Of a DNA stretch of 64,000 nucleotides, positions 25,988 to 34,991 are shown piece after piece. The stretch's first letter is position 1. Each line of letters opens with the position of its first letter. The stretch covers positions 434,001 through 498,000 of the forward strand of contig NZ_CP060041.1 of the NCBI RefSeq assembly GCF_014211915.1. Reading direction: 5' to 3'. This stretch comes from Burkholderia cenocepacia (GTDB lineage: Bacteria > Pseudomonadota > Gammaproteobacteria > Burkholderiales > Burkholderiaceae). The notes below the pieces were generated by a model, which was not told the origin of the DNA, ran no database searches, and worked only from the letters and a program-made list of their open reading frames with translations. The position numbers and the translations under genes were made by a program.

Positions 25988-26770
25988 ATGAAGACGCGCC
26001 TCACGATTCTCCTGTCCGCCGCCGCGATGGCCTTCGCGTCGCCGGCGTCGGCGAAGGAATGGACGACCATCCGCATCGGCGTCGACCCGACCTACCCGCC
26101 GTTCGAATCGACCGCGACCGACGGCAGCGTGAAAGGCTTCGACATCGATCTCGGCAACGCGCTGTGCGCGAAGCTGAAGGCGAAATGCGTGTGGGTGTCG
26201 AGCAGTTTCGACGGGCTGATTCCCGGGCTGCAGGCGCGCAAGTTCGACGTGATCCTGTCGTCGATGGCCGCGACCGAACAGCGGCGCCAGCAGATCGACT
26301 TCACCGATCGCCTGTACCGCAACCAGACGCGGCTGATCGCGCGCACCGGGTCGGGGCTGCTGCCGGACGCGGCGAAGCTCGCCGGCAAGCGCGTCGCGGT
26401 CGAACAGGGCACGGTCCAGGAAACCTATGCGCGCGAGAAGTGGGCGCCCGCGAAGGTCGAGGTCGTGCCGTATCCGAGCTACGACCAGGCGTATGCGGAC
26501 CTCGTCACGGGGCGCGTCGACGGCGTGCTGATGGACGCCGTGCAAGGCCAGCTCGGGTTCCTCGCGACGCCGCGCGGCAAGGGCTTCTCGTTCGCGGGCG
26601 GCGTGGTGTACGACGCGAAGATCATGGGCAACGGCGATGCGGCCGGCGTGCGCAAGGCCGACACCGACCTGCGCGACGCGCTGAATCGCGCCATCGCGCA
26701 GATTCGCGGCGACGGCACCTACAACACGATCCAGGCGAAATATTTCGACTTCGACATGTACGGGAACTGA
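25988..26770 (+). CDS. Periplasmic amino-acid/opine-binding protein (SBP_bac_3)
   Basis: A 260-residue secreted binding protein with a clear signal peptide (KTRLTILLSAAAMAFASPASAKEW, cleaved after ASA). The family-3 core is IRIGVDPTYPPFESTATDGSVKGFDIDLGNALCAKL, DGLIPGLQARKFDVILSSMAATEQR and DFTDRLYRNQTRLIA. This resembles LAO/arginine/octopine-binding proteins. It follows the dehydrogenase operon by 40 bp with GGAG before the ATG. No permease or ATPase gene lies next to it, so it must borrow another transporter's membrane parts, or the rest was lost. Confidence 0.92.
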   Translation: MKTRLTILLSAAAMAFASPASAKEWTTIRIGVDPTYPPFESTATDGSVKGFDIDLGNALCAKLKAKCVWVSSSFDGLIPGLQARKFDVILSSMAATEQRRQQIDFTDRLYRNQTRLIARTGSGLLPDAAKLAGKRVAVEQGTVQETYAREKWAPAKVEVVPYPSYDQAYADLVTGRVDGVLMDAVQGQLGFLATPRGKGFSFAGGVVYDAKIMGNGDAAGVRKADTDLRDALNRAIAQIRGDGTYNTIQAKYFDFDMYGN

Positions 26771-26999
26771 CGGCAGCGCGGGCTCGGTTTCGCTCGTGTG
26801 ACCCATGCGAGCGCGACGTCTAGCCGTCGCGCCGCAGCCGGTTCGCGCGGGCCAGGCGTGAACATCCCGCGCTTTTCTCCGTCGATGGACGGTCTTCGCC
26901 GACTTTCGTGCTGACGCAGCTTTCGCGGCGGCGATGGTCGAGGCTCACGCGTTTCTCCTGGTGCGGCAGGAAAGTGAATCCGGCCCAGGTTGCACGAAT

Positions 27000-27050
27000 A
27001 AGTCCGAATGGGACATAATTCATCAATATTGAGTCCCATCAGGTCTGACA
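27000..27050. promoter_or_regulatory. Conserved 51-bp element, copy 1 (upstream of LysR gene)
   Basis: The sequence shares 34 of 51 positions, without gaps, with 29686-29736. Conserved blocks are AAGTC, GAC, AATTC, TTGAGTCCC and AGGTCTGA. Two AGTCC boxes lie 31 bp apart, three helical turns. It also contains a 7-bp inverted repeat ATGGGAC (27008-27014) / GTCCCAT (27033-27039). The element runs up to the LysR ATG at 27050, consistent with autoregulation. Confidence 0.65.
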
Positions 27051-27961
27051 TGCTCGACATCCGCCAGCTTCAATATTTCATCGCGGTCGCGGAAGAGGAA
27101 CACGTCGGCCGGGCGGCCGAACGCCTGCACATCTCGCAGTCGCCGCTCAGCCGCCAGATCGCGCAGCTCGAGGAAAAGCTCGGCCTGACGCTGTTCGAAC
27201 GCAGCCAGCAGCGCATTCGTCTGACGCGTGACGGGCGCACGTTCCTCAGCGAAGCGCACGCGTTCCTGCGCCATGCGAACCGGCTCGAATCGCTCGCGCG
27301 CCGGCTCGGCCGCGGCGACGAAGGCGGCCTGTGCATCGGCTACCTGGAAACGGCCACCCACTCGGGCGTGCTGCCGCGTGCGCTGAAAACGCTGCGCGCC
27401 GAGCGCCCGTCGGTGCATATCGCGCTGTACAACTATCCATCCGCCGCGCAGCTCGAAGGCCTGCGCGAACGCAGCCTCGACATCGCGCTCGTGACCGAGC
27501 CGCCCGCGCCGGACGATCCGGAACTCGATTCGACGATGGTGCTGAACGATCCGATGCTGCTCGCGCTGCCCGACGGACACCCGCTCGCGAAGAAGAAGAC
27601 GCTGAGCGCCGACGATCTCGCCGCGCAGGCGTGGATCGGCGTCACGCAGCAGGAAAGCGCGCCGCGGCACGGCGCATTCGTCGCGGCCTGTGCGAAGGCC
27701 GGTTTTTCGCCGGACATTTCGGTGGAAGCGACCGAGCCGCTCGCGGCGCTCGGGCTCGTCGCCGCCGGGCTCGGCGTGACGATGATCCAGCAAAGCCTGC
27801 GTCACCAGGTGCCGGAAGGCGTCGTGCTGCGCGAGCTGCCGTGGTTCAGCTACCGCACGCCGCTGTGGGCCGCATGGCACAAGGTCAACCTGCGGCCGCT
27901 GGTCGGCATCTTCCGCGAGATCCTGACCGGCGAGGAGGTCGTCGCGGCAGCTGGAAAATGA
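27050..27961 (+). CDS. LysR family regulator (CatM/BenM-like N-terminus)
   Basis: A 303-residue LysR protein starting MLDIRQLQYFIAVAEEEHVGRAAERLHISQSPLSRQIAQLEEKLGLTLFERSQQRIRLTRDG, the CbnR/CatM-type wHTH. The effector domain reads LCIGYLETATHSGVLPRALKTLRAERPSVHIALYNY. An upstream ATG at 27008 is rejected because it sits inside the conserved promoter element. The same element recurs upstream of the aldo/keto reductase operon at 29634, which is therefore the likely target. Confidence 0.92.
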   Translation: MLDIRQLQYFIAVAEEEHVGRAAERLHISQSPLSRQIAQLEEKLGLTLFERSQQRIRLTRDGRTFLSEAHAFLRHANRLESLARRLGRGDEGGLCIGYLETATHSGVLPRALKTLRAERPSVHIALYNYPSAAQLEGLRERSLDIALVTEPPAPDDPELDSTMVLNDPMLLALPDGHPLAKKKTLSADDLAAQAWIGVTQQESAPRHGAFVAACAKAGFSPDISVEATEPLAALGLVAAGLGVTMIQQSLRHQVPEGVVLRELPWFSYRTPLWAAWHKVNLRPLVGIFREILTGEEVVAAAGK

Positions 27962-28180
27962 AGCCATGAACACGCGAAGCGCCGTTGCATCACGGCGCGT
28001 TGCGCACCCGCAGCGAGTGTGCCGATTGCTTTGCAACCCTGATCTTCGTCGTACGATGCGCGATTCCCGATCGACGCGCGCCACAGGTGCGCCAACGCCT
28101 TCGCAGCCGGTCGAAACCGCGGCGAAGGCGTGGCCGGAGCCGGAAAGCCCGCCCCCATCGCACGATGCGATGTGCCGCCG

Positions 28181-28597
28181 TCAGGCCGTCGCGAAACGCT
28201 TCGCGAGTTCCGCGAGACCGTCTTCATAAATCCCGCGGAACAGCCGGACGGTTTCGTCGTCGGTCGCGCCGTGCGGCGTGAACGTGCCCGACCACTCGAC
28301 CTTCGATGCGTTCGGGCCGTTCTCGCGCACGCGCAGCGTGGAGCGATAGTTCACGACCGGGAACGGTGCTTCGAGAATCGCGTACGTATAGCTGCGTTCC
28401 GCTTCGTCGAACGCGACCAGCCGCTCGACGATCGCGTCGCCCGCCGGGTTCGCGAGACGCCGCACGCGCCCGCCTTCGCTCAGTTCGCTGGCCGGAATGT
28501 ACGACAGCCAGTCGGGCAGTGCGCCGAAGCCGCCGATCAGTTGCCAGACCGTGTCGGCCGACGCCGCGATCTCGATACCTGCATGGGCCTGTGCCAT
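28181..28597 (-). CDS. SRPBCC family protein (polyketide cyclase/dehydrase-like)
   Basis: A 138-residue START/Bet v1-like protein: AGIEIAASADTVWQLIGGFGALPDWLSYIPASELSEGGRVRRLANPAGDAIVERL is the PYR/SRPBCC-type opening, and VEWSGTFTPHGATDDETVRLFRGIYEDGLAELAKRF closes the fold. Such proteins bind small hydrophobic ligands; no catalytic residue can be pointed out. Its ATG lies 18 bp after the aldo/keto reductase stop, behind AAAGGTGA, so the two form an operon. Confidence 0.88.
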   Translation of the reverse strand: MAQAHAGIEIAASADTVWQLIGGFGALPDWLSYIPASELSEGGRVRRLANPAGDAIVERLVAFDEAERSYTYAILEAPFPVVNYRSTLRVRENGPNASKVEWSGTFTPHGATDDETVRLFRGIYEDGLAELAKRFATA

Positions 28598-28614
28598 GTC
28601 ATCACCTTTCAGGA

Positions 28615-29634
28615 TCAACGATCGGTCGGCAGCGGCGCATTGGCCGCAATCAGACCTTGTTCACGCATCTCGCGCCAGAAGTCGGCCGGAATCGCCACGT
28701 TCAGCGCCGCCTGGTCTTCCGCGATCCGCTCCGGACGGCTCGCGCCCGGAATCACCGCGACGGTGGCCGGATGCGACATCGAGAACTGCAGCGCGGCGGC
28801 CTTGATCGGCACGTCGTAACGCGCGGCGATCGCCTTGATCCGGTCGACCTTCGCGAGAATGTCCGGCGACGCCTTCTGGTATTCGAAGTGCGTGCCGCCC
28901 GCGAGCACGCCCGAGCTGTACGGGCCGCCGACGACGATCCCGACGTTCTGCGCGGCCGCCGCCGGCATCACGCGCTGCAGCGCGCGTTCGTGATCGAGCA
29001 GCGTGTAGCGGCCGGCCAGCAGCATGCCGTCCGGTTGCGGTTCGGCGAGGTCGAGCACCAGTTCGATCGGCTCGACGCGGTTCACGCCGAGGCCCCATGC
29101 GTTGATCACGCCTTCCTCGCGCAGCTTGCTCAGCACGCGGAAGGCACCCTTGCGCGCCACTTCGAATTGCGCGAGCCATTCGTCGCCGTAGAAATCCTGC
29201 GCGATGTCGTGCACCCACACGATATCGAGGCGGTCGGTGCGCAGGCGCTTCAGGCTGTCCTCGATCGAGCGCAGCGTCGCGTCGGCCGTGTAGTCGTTGA
29301 CGATGCGGTTCGGCCGGCCGTGTTCGAACAGGCCGCCTTTTTCGCCGAGATCGCGCGCCGACACGTCTTCGATTTCGTCGAGGATCACGCGGCCGACCTT
29401 CGTGCTCAGCACGTATTCGTCACGCGGATGGCTCGCCAAGGCGTCGCCGAGGCGGATTTCCGCGAGGCCTGCGCCGTAGAACGGGGCCGAGTCGAAATAA
29501 CGGATGCCGTGTTGCCATGCCGCTTCAACGGTGGCCGCGGCTTCCGCGTCGGGGATGTTGCGGAACATGTTGCCGAGCGGCGCCGTACCGAAACCGAGGA
29601 TCTTGTTGCCGGGCAGCTTGTCTTCGAGACTCAT
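28615..29634 (-). CDS. Aldo/keto reductase (D-threo-aldose dehydrogenase/pyridoxal reductase-like)
   Basis: A 339-residue AKR barrel: GFGTAPLGNMFRNIPDAEAAATVEAAWQHGIRYFDSAPFYGAGLAEIRLGDAL carries the catalytic Asp-Tyr, YVLSTKVGR the Lys, and DIVWVHDIAQD the His. The GFGTAPLGNMF start and PxYG-x-G-x(2)-E-x-R-LG block match the L-fucose/D-threo-aldose dehydrogenase group. GGAG precedes the ATG. The conserved 51-bp element lies 52 bp upstream, tying it to the LysR gene at 27050; the SRPBCC gene follows. Confidence 0.92.
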   Translation of the reverse strand: MSLEDKLPGNKILGFGTAPLGNMFRNIPDAEAAATVEAAWQHGIRYFDSAPFYGAGLAEIRLGDALASHPRDEYVLSTKVGRVILDEIEDVSARDLGEKGGLFEHGRPNRIVNDYTADATLRSIEDSLKRLRTDRLDIVWVHDIAQDFYGDEWLAQFEVARKGAFRVLSKLREEGVINAWGLGVNRVEPIELVLDLAEPQPDGMLLAGRYTLLDHERALQRVMPAAAAQNVGIVVGGPYSSGVLAGGTHFEYQKASPDILAKVDRIKAIAARYDVPIKAAALQFSMSHPATVAVIPGASRPERIAEDQAALNVAIPADFWREMREQGLIAANAPLPTDR

Positions 29635-29968
29635 GATTTTCTCCAGGGAGTAAAGGAAAGCGAGTTCAGTCTAGGGAAACGGGTTAAGTCTGTCCAAGAC
29701 GGAATTCGACACACTTGAGTCCCGCGAGGTCTGATACAGGGATTTGCGGCCTGTTTCGAACACCGGCTCCGGCGCGGTGTTCGGCCGAGACGCCCGACCG
29801 GCAAGGCTGCCGACCGAATCCACGTTCGATTCGTGACGCAGGATCAAAAATGATTTGGCGCGGCGGCCGTTTTTCCCGAGTGCCGGCGTACCTATATTGG
29901 CTGCACTCGCAACGACATCGACGTGGTCGACGGTGGTTGCGGCTCACTCAACCAGACAGGTACCCACG
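29635..29968. other. Intergenic promoter region between aldo/keto reductase and DUF4148 gene
   Basis: 334 bp between divergent genes. It holds copy 2 of the conserved 51-bp element (29686-29736) near the aldo/keto reductase and about 230 bp of sequence before the DUF4148 gene in which I recognise no coding sequence. Confidence 0.6.
29686..29736. promoter_or_regulatory. Conserved 51-bp element, copy 2 (upstream of aldo/keto reductase)
   Basis: Second copy of the element at 27000-27050, in the same strand orientation. TTGAGTCCC at 29715-29723 and AGGTCTGA at 29727-29734 match exactly. It starts 52 bp upstream of the aldo/keto reductase ATG, so it can overlap that promoter. It is probably bound by the LysR protein encoded at 27050. 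Confidence 0.65.
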
Positions 29969-30310
29969 ATGAAAACGCTCGTTTCTTCCACCCTTGCAGC
30001 ACTGATCCTTTCCGCACCGGCGCTGTCGTTCGCGCAACAAGCCGACCATCCGCTGACCCGCGCCGACGTGAAGGCCGAGATGGCCCGTCTCGCGGCCGTC
30101 GGCTACACCCCGGCGCTGGATCACAACCAGTACCCGGCCGCAATCCTCGCCGCCGAACAGCGTGTGCGTGAAAACACCGTCGCGCAATCCGCCCCGAACG
30201 CCGCCCCGACCGCGGACAACACCGGTTACGGCAGTGAAGCCCGCACGAGCGGCGAATCCGGCCGCGCGATGATGATCAACGGCCGCAACTCGATCTATCG
30301 CGGTCATTGA
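29969..30310 (+). CDS. DUF4148 domain-containing secreted protein
   Basis: A 113-residue exported protein. Signal peptide MKTLVSSTLAALILSAPALSFAQ is followed by LTRADVKAEMARLAAVGYTPALDHNQYPAAILAAEQRV, the DUF4148 core that is abundant in Burkholderia and relatives, and a polar, Gly/Asn-rich tail. The function of the family is unknown. It stands alone, divergent from the aldo/keto reductase. Confidence 0.9.
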   Translation: MKTLVSSTLAALILSAPALSFAQQADHPLTRADVKAEMARLAAVGYTPALDHNQYPAAILAAEQRVRENTVAQSAPNAAPTADNTGYGSEARTSGESGRAMMINGRNSIYRGH

Positions 30311-30603
30311 GTCACGTCGGCGTGCAAGCAAGCACGCCTTTCGATACGCGCAACCGCTCGTCCATCCCCTCCGCATGGCCGGCCCGAATCGCCTGAACAG
30401 GCATTCGGGCCGCGCGTCGTCGCTGCCCTTGCGCTCCGTCGCCCTGCTCCGCGAAACCGGCTCGCGCGTGGCCGCCGCAGGCAGCGATTCGTGACTGCGC
30501 AGTACAAGTTCTTATGCCGCTTCATCCGTTTATCCGGCACGCGCCGCGCACGATACTTCGCACCGTCAGGCGCCACGCGCCCCACTCGCCATCTCGTACG
30601 CAT

Positions 30604-31803
30604 ATGAACCGATATCCAGGATTGAAGCGCATCGCGCGATCGGCCGCGCTGGCCGCCGTTCCGCTGGCCGCGCTCGTCGCGTTGTCCGGCTGCCAGTCGG
30701 ACGACAAGGCCCCGGCCACGACGCCGAGCGTGATCGTCAGCGCGCCCGTCGCGCGCGACGTCAACGACGTCGACGTCTACACCGGCCGCTTCGAGGCGGT
30801 CGACACCGTCGACGTGCGCCCGCGCGTGAGCGGCTATCTCGACAAGGTCGCGTTCCAGGACGGCGCGACCGTCCGCAAGGGCGACCTGCTGTTCGTCATC
30901 GACCCGCGCCCGTACCAGGCGGCCGTCACCGCCGCGCAGGGCGCGCTCGAACGCGCGCAGTCGCAACTGAAGCTGAGCCGGCAGGATTTCGAGCGCGCGA
31001 GCATCCTGATCAAGACCGACACGATCGCGCAGAGCCTCTACGACCAGCGCAGGCAGGCGGTGCAAAGCGCGCAGGCCGAGGTGACCAGCGCGCAAGGCGC
31101 ACTCGAACGCGCGCGGCTCGACCTGTCGTTCACGCGCATCGTCGCGCCGATGTCCGGCCGCATCAGCCGCAAACTCGTGAGCGAGGGCAATCTCGTGAAA
31201 GGCGGCGACAGCGACGCGACCGTGCTGACGACGATCGTGTCGCAGGACCCGATCGACATCTACTTCGACGTCGACGAGGAAAGCTACCTGCGCTATACGC
31301 GCGAAGCACGGAAAAGCGGCGGCAACGCGTCGTCGCGGCAGGTCGCGATCGCGCTGCCGGGCGACGTGCAGCCGTCGCTGACGGGGACGATGGATTTCGT
31401 CGACAACCGTCTCGACGACTCGACCGGCACCCTGCGCCAGCGTGCGCGCGTCGCGAATCCGGACCGGCGCCTGAGCCCTGGCCAGTTCGGCCGCGTGTAT
31501 CTGTCGAGCCGCGTCGCGCACCCTGCGCTGCTCGTGCCGGATGCGGCGGTCGCGACCGATGCGACGCGCCGCGTGCTGTACTTCGTCGACGCGAACGGCA
31601 CCGTCGCGATCCGCCCGGTGACGCCCGGCCGCCTGTACGGCAACCTACGCGAGATCGATGCGGGGCTGAACGCGGGCGATACCGTGATCGTCGACGGCTT
31701 CCAGCGCGTGCAGGCCGGCGACAAGGTCAAGGCCGTGCCGCGCGCGATCGAAGCGGCCGCGGTGGCCCGCGCGGCGAGCGGCACGACCGGGAGCGCGCAA
31801 TGA
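30604..31803 (+). CDS. RND efflux periplasmic adaptor (membrane fusion) lipoprotein, MexE-like
   Basis: A 399-residue adaptor with lipobox LVALSGC (Cys30) after a basic N-terminus, so it is anchored to the inner membrane. HlyD-type core: VDVRPRVSGYLDKVAFQDGATVRKGDLLFVIDPRPYQAAV (lipoyl half), a helical hairpin (AQSQLKLSRQDFERA ... YDQRRQAVQSAQAEVTSAQGALE), then LSFTRIVAPMSGRISRKLVSEGNLVKGG. It links the RND pump and outer-membrane channel encoded next. ATGA overlap with the pump gene. No clear Shine-Dalgarno precedes the ATG. A 293-bp gap upstream contains the presumed operon promoter. Confidence 0.93.
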   Translation: MNRYPGLKRIARSAALAAVPLAALVALSGCQSDDKAPATTPSVIVSAPVARDVNDVDVYTGRFEAVDTVDVRPRVSGYLDKVAFQDGATVRKGDLLFVIDPRPYQAAVTAAQGALERAQSQLKLSRQDFERASILIKTDTIAQSLYDQRRQAVQSAQAEVTSAQGALERARLDLSFTRIVAPMSGRISRKLVSEGNLVKGGDSDATVLTTIVSQDPIDIYFDVDEESYLRYTREARKSGGNASSRQVAIALPGDVQPSLTGTMDFVDNRLDDSTGTLRQRARVANPDRRLSPGQFGRVYLSSRVAHPALLVPDAAVATDATRRVLYFVDANGTVAIRPVTPGRLYGNLREIDAGLNAGDTVIVDGFQRVQAGDKVKAVPRAIEAAAVARAASGTTGSAQ

Positions 31804-34800
31804 ACCTCGGCCGCCTGTCCGTCCAGCAGCCGGTGCTCGCGATCGTCCTGTCGATCGTGCTGACGATCGCGGGCGCGCTGGCCTATTTCTCGCTCGCGGT
31901 ATCCGAGTATCCGGACATCGCGCCGCCGACCGTCGTGATCCAGGCGACCTATCCGGGCGCCTCCGCGGAAACGGTCTCGCAAACGGTGTCGACGCCGATC
32001 GAACTGGAAGTGAACGGCGTGGAAGACATGCTGTACATGTACAGCCAGGCGACGTCCGACGGCAGCCTGAACATCACCGTGACGTTCAAGCCCGGCACCG
32101 ACGTCGACAAGGCGCAGGTGCTCGTGCAGAACCGCGTCGCGCTCGCGACGCCGCGTCTGCCCGAGCCCGTGCAGCGCAGCGGCGTGTCGGTACGCAAGTC
32201 GTCGCCGACGCAGCTCGGCACGATCTTCCTGTACTCGCCGGACCAGCGCTACGATCCGCTGTACGTATCGAACTATGCGATCCGCAACGTCGCGGACGTG
32301 CTCAAGCGGATCGAAGGCGTCGGCGACATCAACGCGCTCGGCGCGCGCGAATACTCGATGCGCATCTGGCTCGACCCCGAGCGCGTCGCGTCGTTCGGCC
32401 TGAGCCCGGCCGACCTGATCGCCGCGGTACGCGCGCAGAATACGCAGCTCGCGGGCGGCGTGGTCGCGCAGGCGCCGATCACGAACCAGGCGTTCCAGCC
32501 GAACCTGGTCTTCGAGGGGCGGCTCAAGCGCCCCGAGGATTTCAGCGACATCGTCGTCAAGCAGGGCAAGGACGGCAGGCTCGTGCGGCTGAAGGACGTG
32601 GCTCGCGTCGAAGTCGGCGCGCTCGCGTATGCGACCGACAGCTACATGCTGCGCCATCCGACGATCGCGCTGCAGGTGCTGCAGCAACCCGGCGCGAACG
32701 CGGTCGCGACGATGGCCGCGGTCGAGAAGAAGATGGCCGAACTGTCCCGCGACTTCCCGAAGGGCATCGTCTACAACATCGGCTACAACCCGACCGCGTT
32801 CATCGGCGACAGCATCCACGAACTCGTCAAGACGATCTACGAAGCCGTCGTGCTCGTCGTGTTCGTCGTGCTGCTGTTCCTGCAGGGCTGGCGGCCGTCG
32901 ATCATCCCGATCCTGTCGATTCCGGTATCGCTCGTCGGCACGTTCGCGGCGATGGCCGTGCTCGGCTACTCGATCAACAACCTGACGCTGTTCGGCCTCG
33001 TGCTCGCGGTGGGGATCGTCGTCGACAACGCGATCGTCGTGGTCGAGAACGTCGAGCGGCACCTGGCGGCCGGCGCCGGGCCACGCGACGCGACGCTGCT
33101 GACGATGAAGGAAGTCGGCGGCGCGCTGTTCGCGATCACGCTCGTGCTGTGCGCGGTGTTCGTGCCGACCTCGTTCATTCCCGGCATCTCGGGCCAGTTC
33201 TTCCGTCAGTTCGGCGTGACGATCGCCGTGTCGACCGCGATCTCGTTCTTCACGTCGGTGACGCTCGCGCCCGCGCTGTCCGCGATGATGCTGAAAGCGC
33301 ACGCCGGCGACCATGACGCACCCGCGCCGACCTCACGCATCGCCATGCTGTTCGCGCCGGCGATGCGCGTCGCGCGACGCTTCTCGAACGCGTTCAACCG
33401 CCTGTTCCAGCGCCTGTCCGATGCGTATGGCCGGCTGGTCCGGAAAGTCGTCCGGATCATCCCCGCCATGACCGCACTGTACGTGGTACTGATTGCCGCA
33501 ACCGGCTACCTGCTCGTATCGAGCCCGAAGGGCTTCATTCCCGCGCAGGATCGCGGCTACCTCGTCGTGCTCGTGCGGATGCCCGACGGCGCGACGCTCG
33601 AACGCACCAGCGCGGTCGCGCGCAAGATCGAGGACATCGCGCTGTCGGTGCCCGGGGTCGCGCGCGTACCGGTGTTCTCCGGCGTCAACGCGGCGACCGG
33701 CACGAACTCGGCGAACAGCGCCGGCCTGTTCCCGGTGTTCCAGCCCTGGCCGGAACGCAAGGCGCGCGGCCTGACGATCGACACGATCGCCGCCGAGATG
33801 CGCAAGCGGCTCGCGACCATCACCGAAGCGTCGATCGTCGTCGCGATGCCGCCGCCGGTGCAGGGGCTCGGCAGCACGGGGGGCTTCGCGATGCGGCTCG
33901 AAGACCGCAACGGCCTCGGCACCGCCGCGCTCGCGAAGGCGACGCAGGATCTCGTCGCGGCCGCGAACCGCACGCCCGGCATGGTCGGCGTCTACACGCC
34001 CTACTCCGCGACGAGCCCGCAGGTGCACGTCGAACTCGACCGCGAGAAGGCCGAGATGCTCGGCGTGCCGAGCCAGGCGATCAACGATGCGGTCGAGACG
34101 TATTTCGGTTCGACCTACATCAACGACTTCAACATCGTCGGGCGCACCTATCGCGTGACCGCGCAGGCGGACTTGCCGTTCCGCGTCGGCGCGTCGGATC
34201 TCGCGCGGCTGAAGGTGCGCAACCGCGACGGCGAGATGGTGCCGATCGGCAGCGTGACGCGCATCGACGACATGCTCGGCGTCGACCGCGCACCGCGCTA
34301 CAACCTGTATCCGGCCACCGAAATCAACGGCGATACCGCGCCGGGCCTCGGCTCGGGCTTCGCGATCAAGACAATGGAGACGCTGGCGAAGCAGGTGCTG
34401 CCGCCCGGCATTTCGTTCGAGTGGACCGATCTGTCGTATCAGCAGACCACGGCCGGCAACACGGGGCTGCTCGTGTTCCCGCTGTGCGTGCTGCTCGTCT
34501 ACCTGGTGCTCGCCGCGCAGTACGGCAGCTGGAGCCTGCCGGTATCGATCCTGCTGATCGTGCCGATGTGCCTGCTGGCCGCGTCGCTCGGCGTGCGCGC
34601 GCTCGGCCAGGACGTGAACATCCTCACGCAGATCGGCTTCATCGTGCTGGTCGGGCTCGCCGCGAAGAACGCGATCCTGATCGTCGAGGTCGCCAGGCAG
34701 CTGGAGGCCGACGGCGCCGAGCTCGTCGAGGCCGTCGTCGAGGCATGCGTGCAGCGGCTGCGCCCGATCGTGATGACGTCGCTCGCGTTCATCCTCGGCG

Positions 34801-34991
34801 TGCTGCCCCTCGTGATCTCCGAAGGCGCGGGTGCGGAAATGCGCCAGGCCGTCGGCGCGGCGGTGTTCTTCGGGATGATCGGCGTGACGTTCTTCGGGTT
34901 GCTGTTTACGCCCGTGTTCTATGTGATGGTTCGCCGGCTCGCGATGCGCAAGACCGCTGTCGCAGCCGTCGCGACGGAGGCTGTGCAATGA
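31800..34991 (+). CDS. RND multidrug efflux permease, HAE-1 family (MexF-like)
   Basis: A 1063-residue inner-membrane proton/drug antiporter, full length for HAE-1. Twelve membrane segments with two large periplasmic loops: TM1 VLAIVLSIVLTIAGALAYFSLAV, then EYPDIAPPTVVIQATYPGASAETV. In TM4, GLVLAVGIVVDNAIVVVENVERHL holds the two proton-relay aspartates (DD pair replaced by V-D-N with the family Asp). QYGSWSLPVSILLIVPMCLLAASLGVRALGQDVNILTQIGFIVLVGLAAKNAILIVEVARQ is TM9-TM11. Overlaps both neighbouring genes by ATGA. Substrates cannot be read from the sequence. Confidence 0.95.
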   Translation: MNLGRLSVQQPVLAIVLSIVLTIAGALAYFSLAVSEYPDIAPPTVVIQATYPGASAETVSQTVSTPIELEVNGVEDMLYMYSQATSDGSLNITVTFKPGTDVDKAQVLVQNRVALATPRLPEPVQRSGVSVRKSSPTQLGTIFLYSPDQRYDPLYVSNYAIRNVADVLKRIEGVGDINALGAREYSMRIWLDPERVASFGLSPADLIAAVRAQNTQLAGGVVAQAPITNQAFQPNLVFEGRLKRPEDFSDIVVKQGKDGRLVRLKDVARVEVGALAYATDSYMLRHPTIALQVLQQPGANAVATMAAVEKKMAELSRDFPKGIVYNIGYNPTAFIGDSIHELVKTIYEAVVLVVFVVLLFLQGWRPSIIPILSIPVSLVGTFAAMAVLGYSINNLTLFGLVLAVGIVVDNAIVVVENVERHLAAGAGPRDATLLTMKEVGGALFAITLVLCAVFVPTSFIPGISGQFFRQFGVTIAVSTAISFFTSVTLAPALSAMMLKAHAGDHDAPAPTSRIAMLFAPAMRVARRFSNAFNRLFQRLSDAYGRLVRKVVRIIPAMTALYVVLIAATGYLLVSSPKGFIPAQDRGYLVVLVRMPDGATLERTSAVARKIEDIALSVPGVARVPVFSGVNAATGTNSANSAGLFPVFQPWPERKARGLTIDTIAAEMRKRLATITEASIVVAMPPPVQGLGSTGGFAMRLEDRNGLGTAALAKATQDLVAAANRTPGMVGVYTPYSATSPQVHVELDREKAEMLGVPSQAINDAVETYFGSTYINDFNIVGRTYRVTAQADLPFRVGASDLARLKVRNRDGEMVPIGSVTRIDDMLGVDRAPRYNLYPATEINGDTAPGLGSGFAIKTMETLAKQVLPPGISFEWTDLSYQQTTAGNTGLLVFPLCVLLVYLVLAAQYGSWSLPVSILLIVPMCLLAASLGVRALGQDVNILTQIGFIVLVGLAAKNAILIVEVARQLEADGAELVEAVVEACVQRLRPIVMTSLAFILGVLPLVISEGAGAEMRQAVGAAVFFGMIGVTFFGLLFTPVFYVMVRRLAMRKTAVAAVATEAVQ

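Noticed and set aside
27008..27961. Upstream ATG at 27008 as start of the LysR gene
   Set aside because: The added 14 residues have no family similarity and would place the start inside the conserved promoter element; ATG 27050 gives the standard MLDIRQLQYF start.
31293..34988. Very long minus-strand open frames (550-670 codons) opposite the RND genes
   Set aside because: Translations are Arg/His/Asp-rich without domains and mirror the GC-rich codons of the pump genes; they are antisense shadows.
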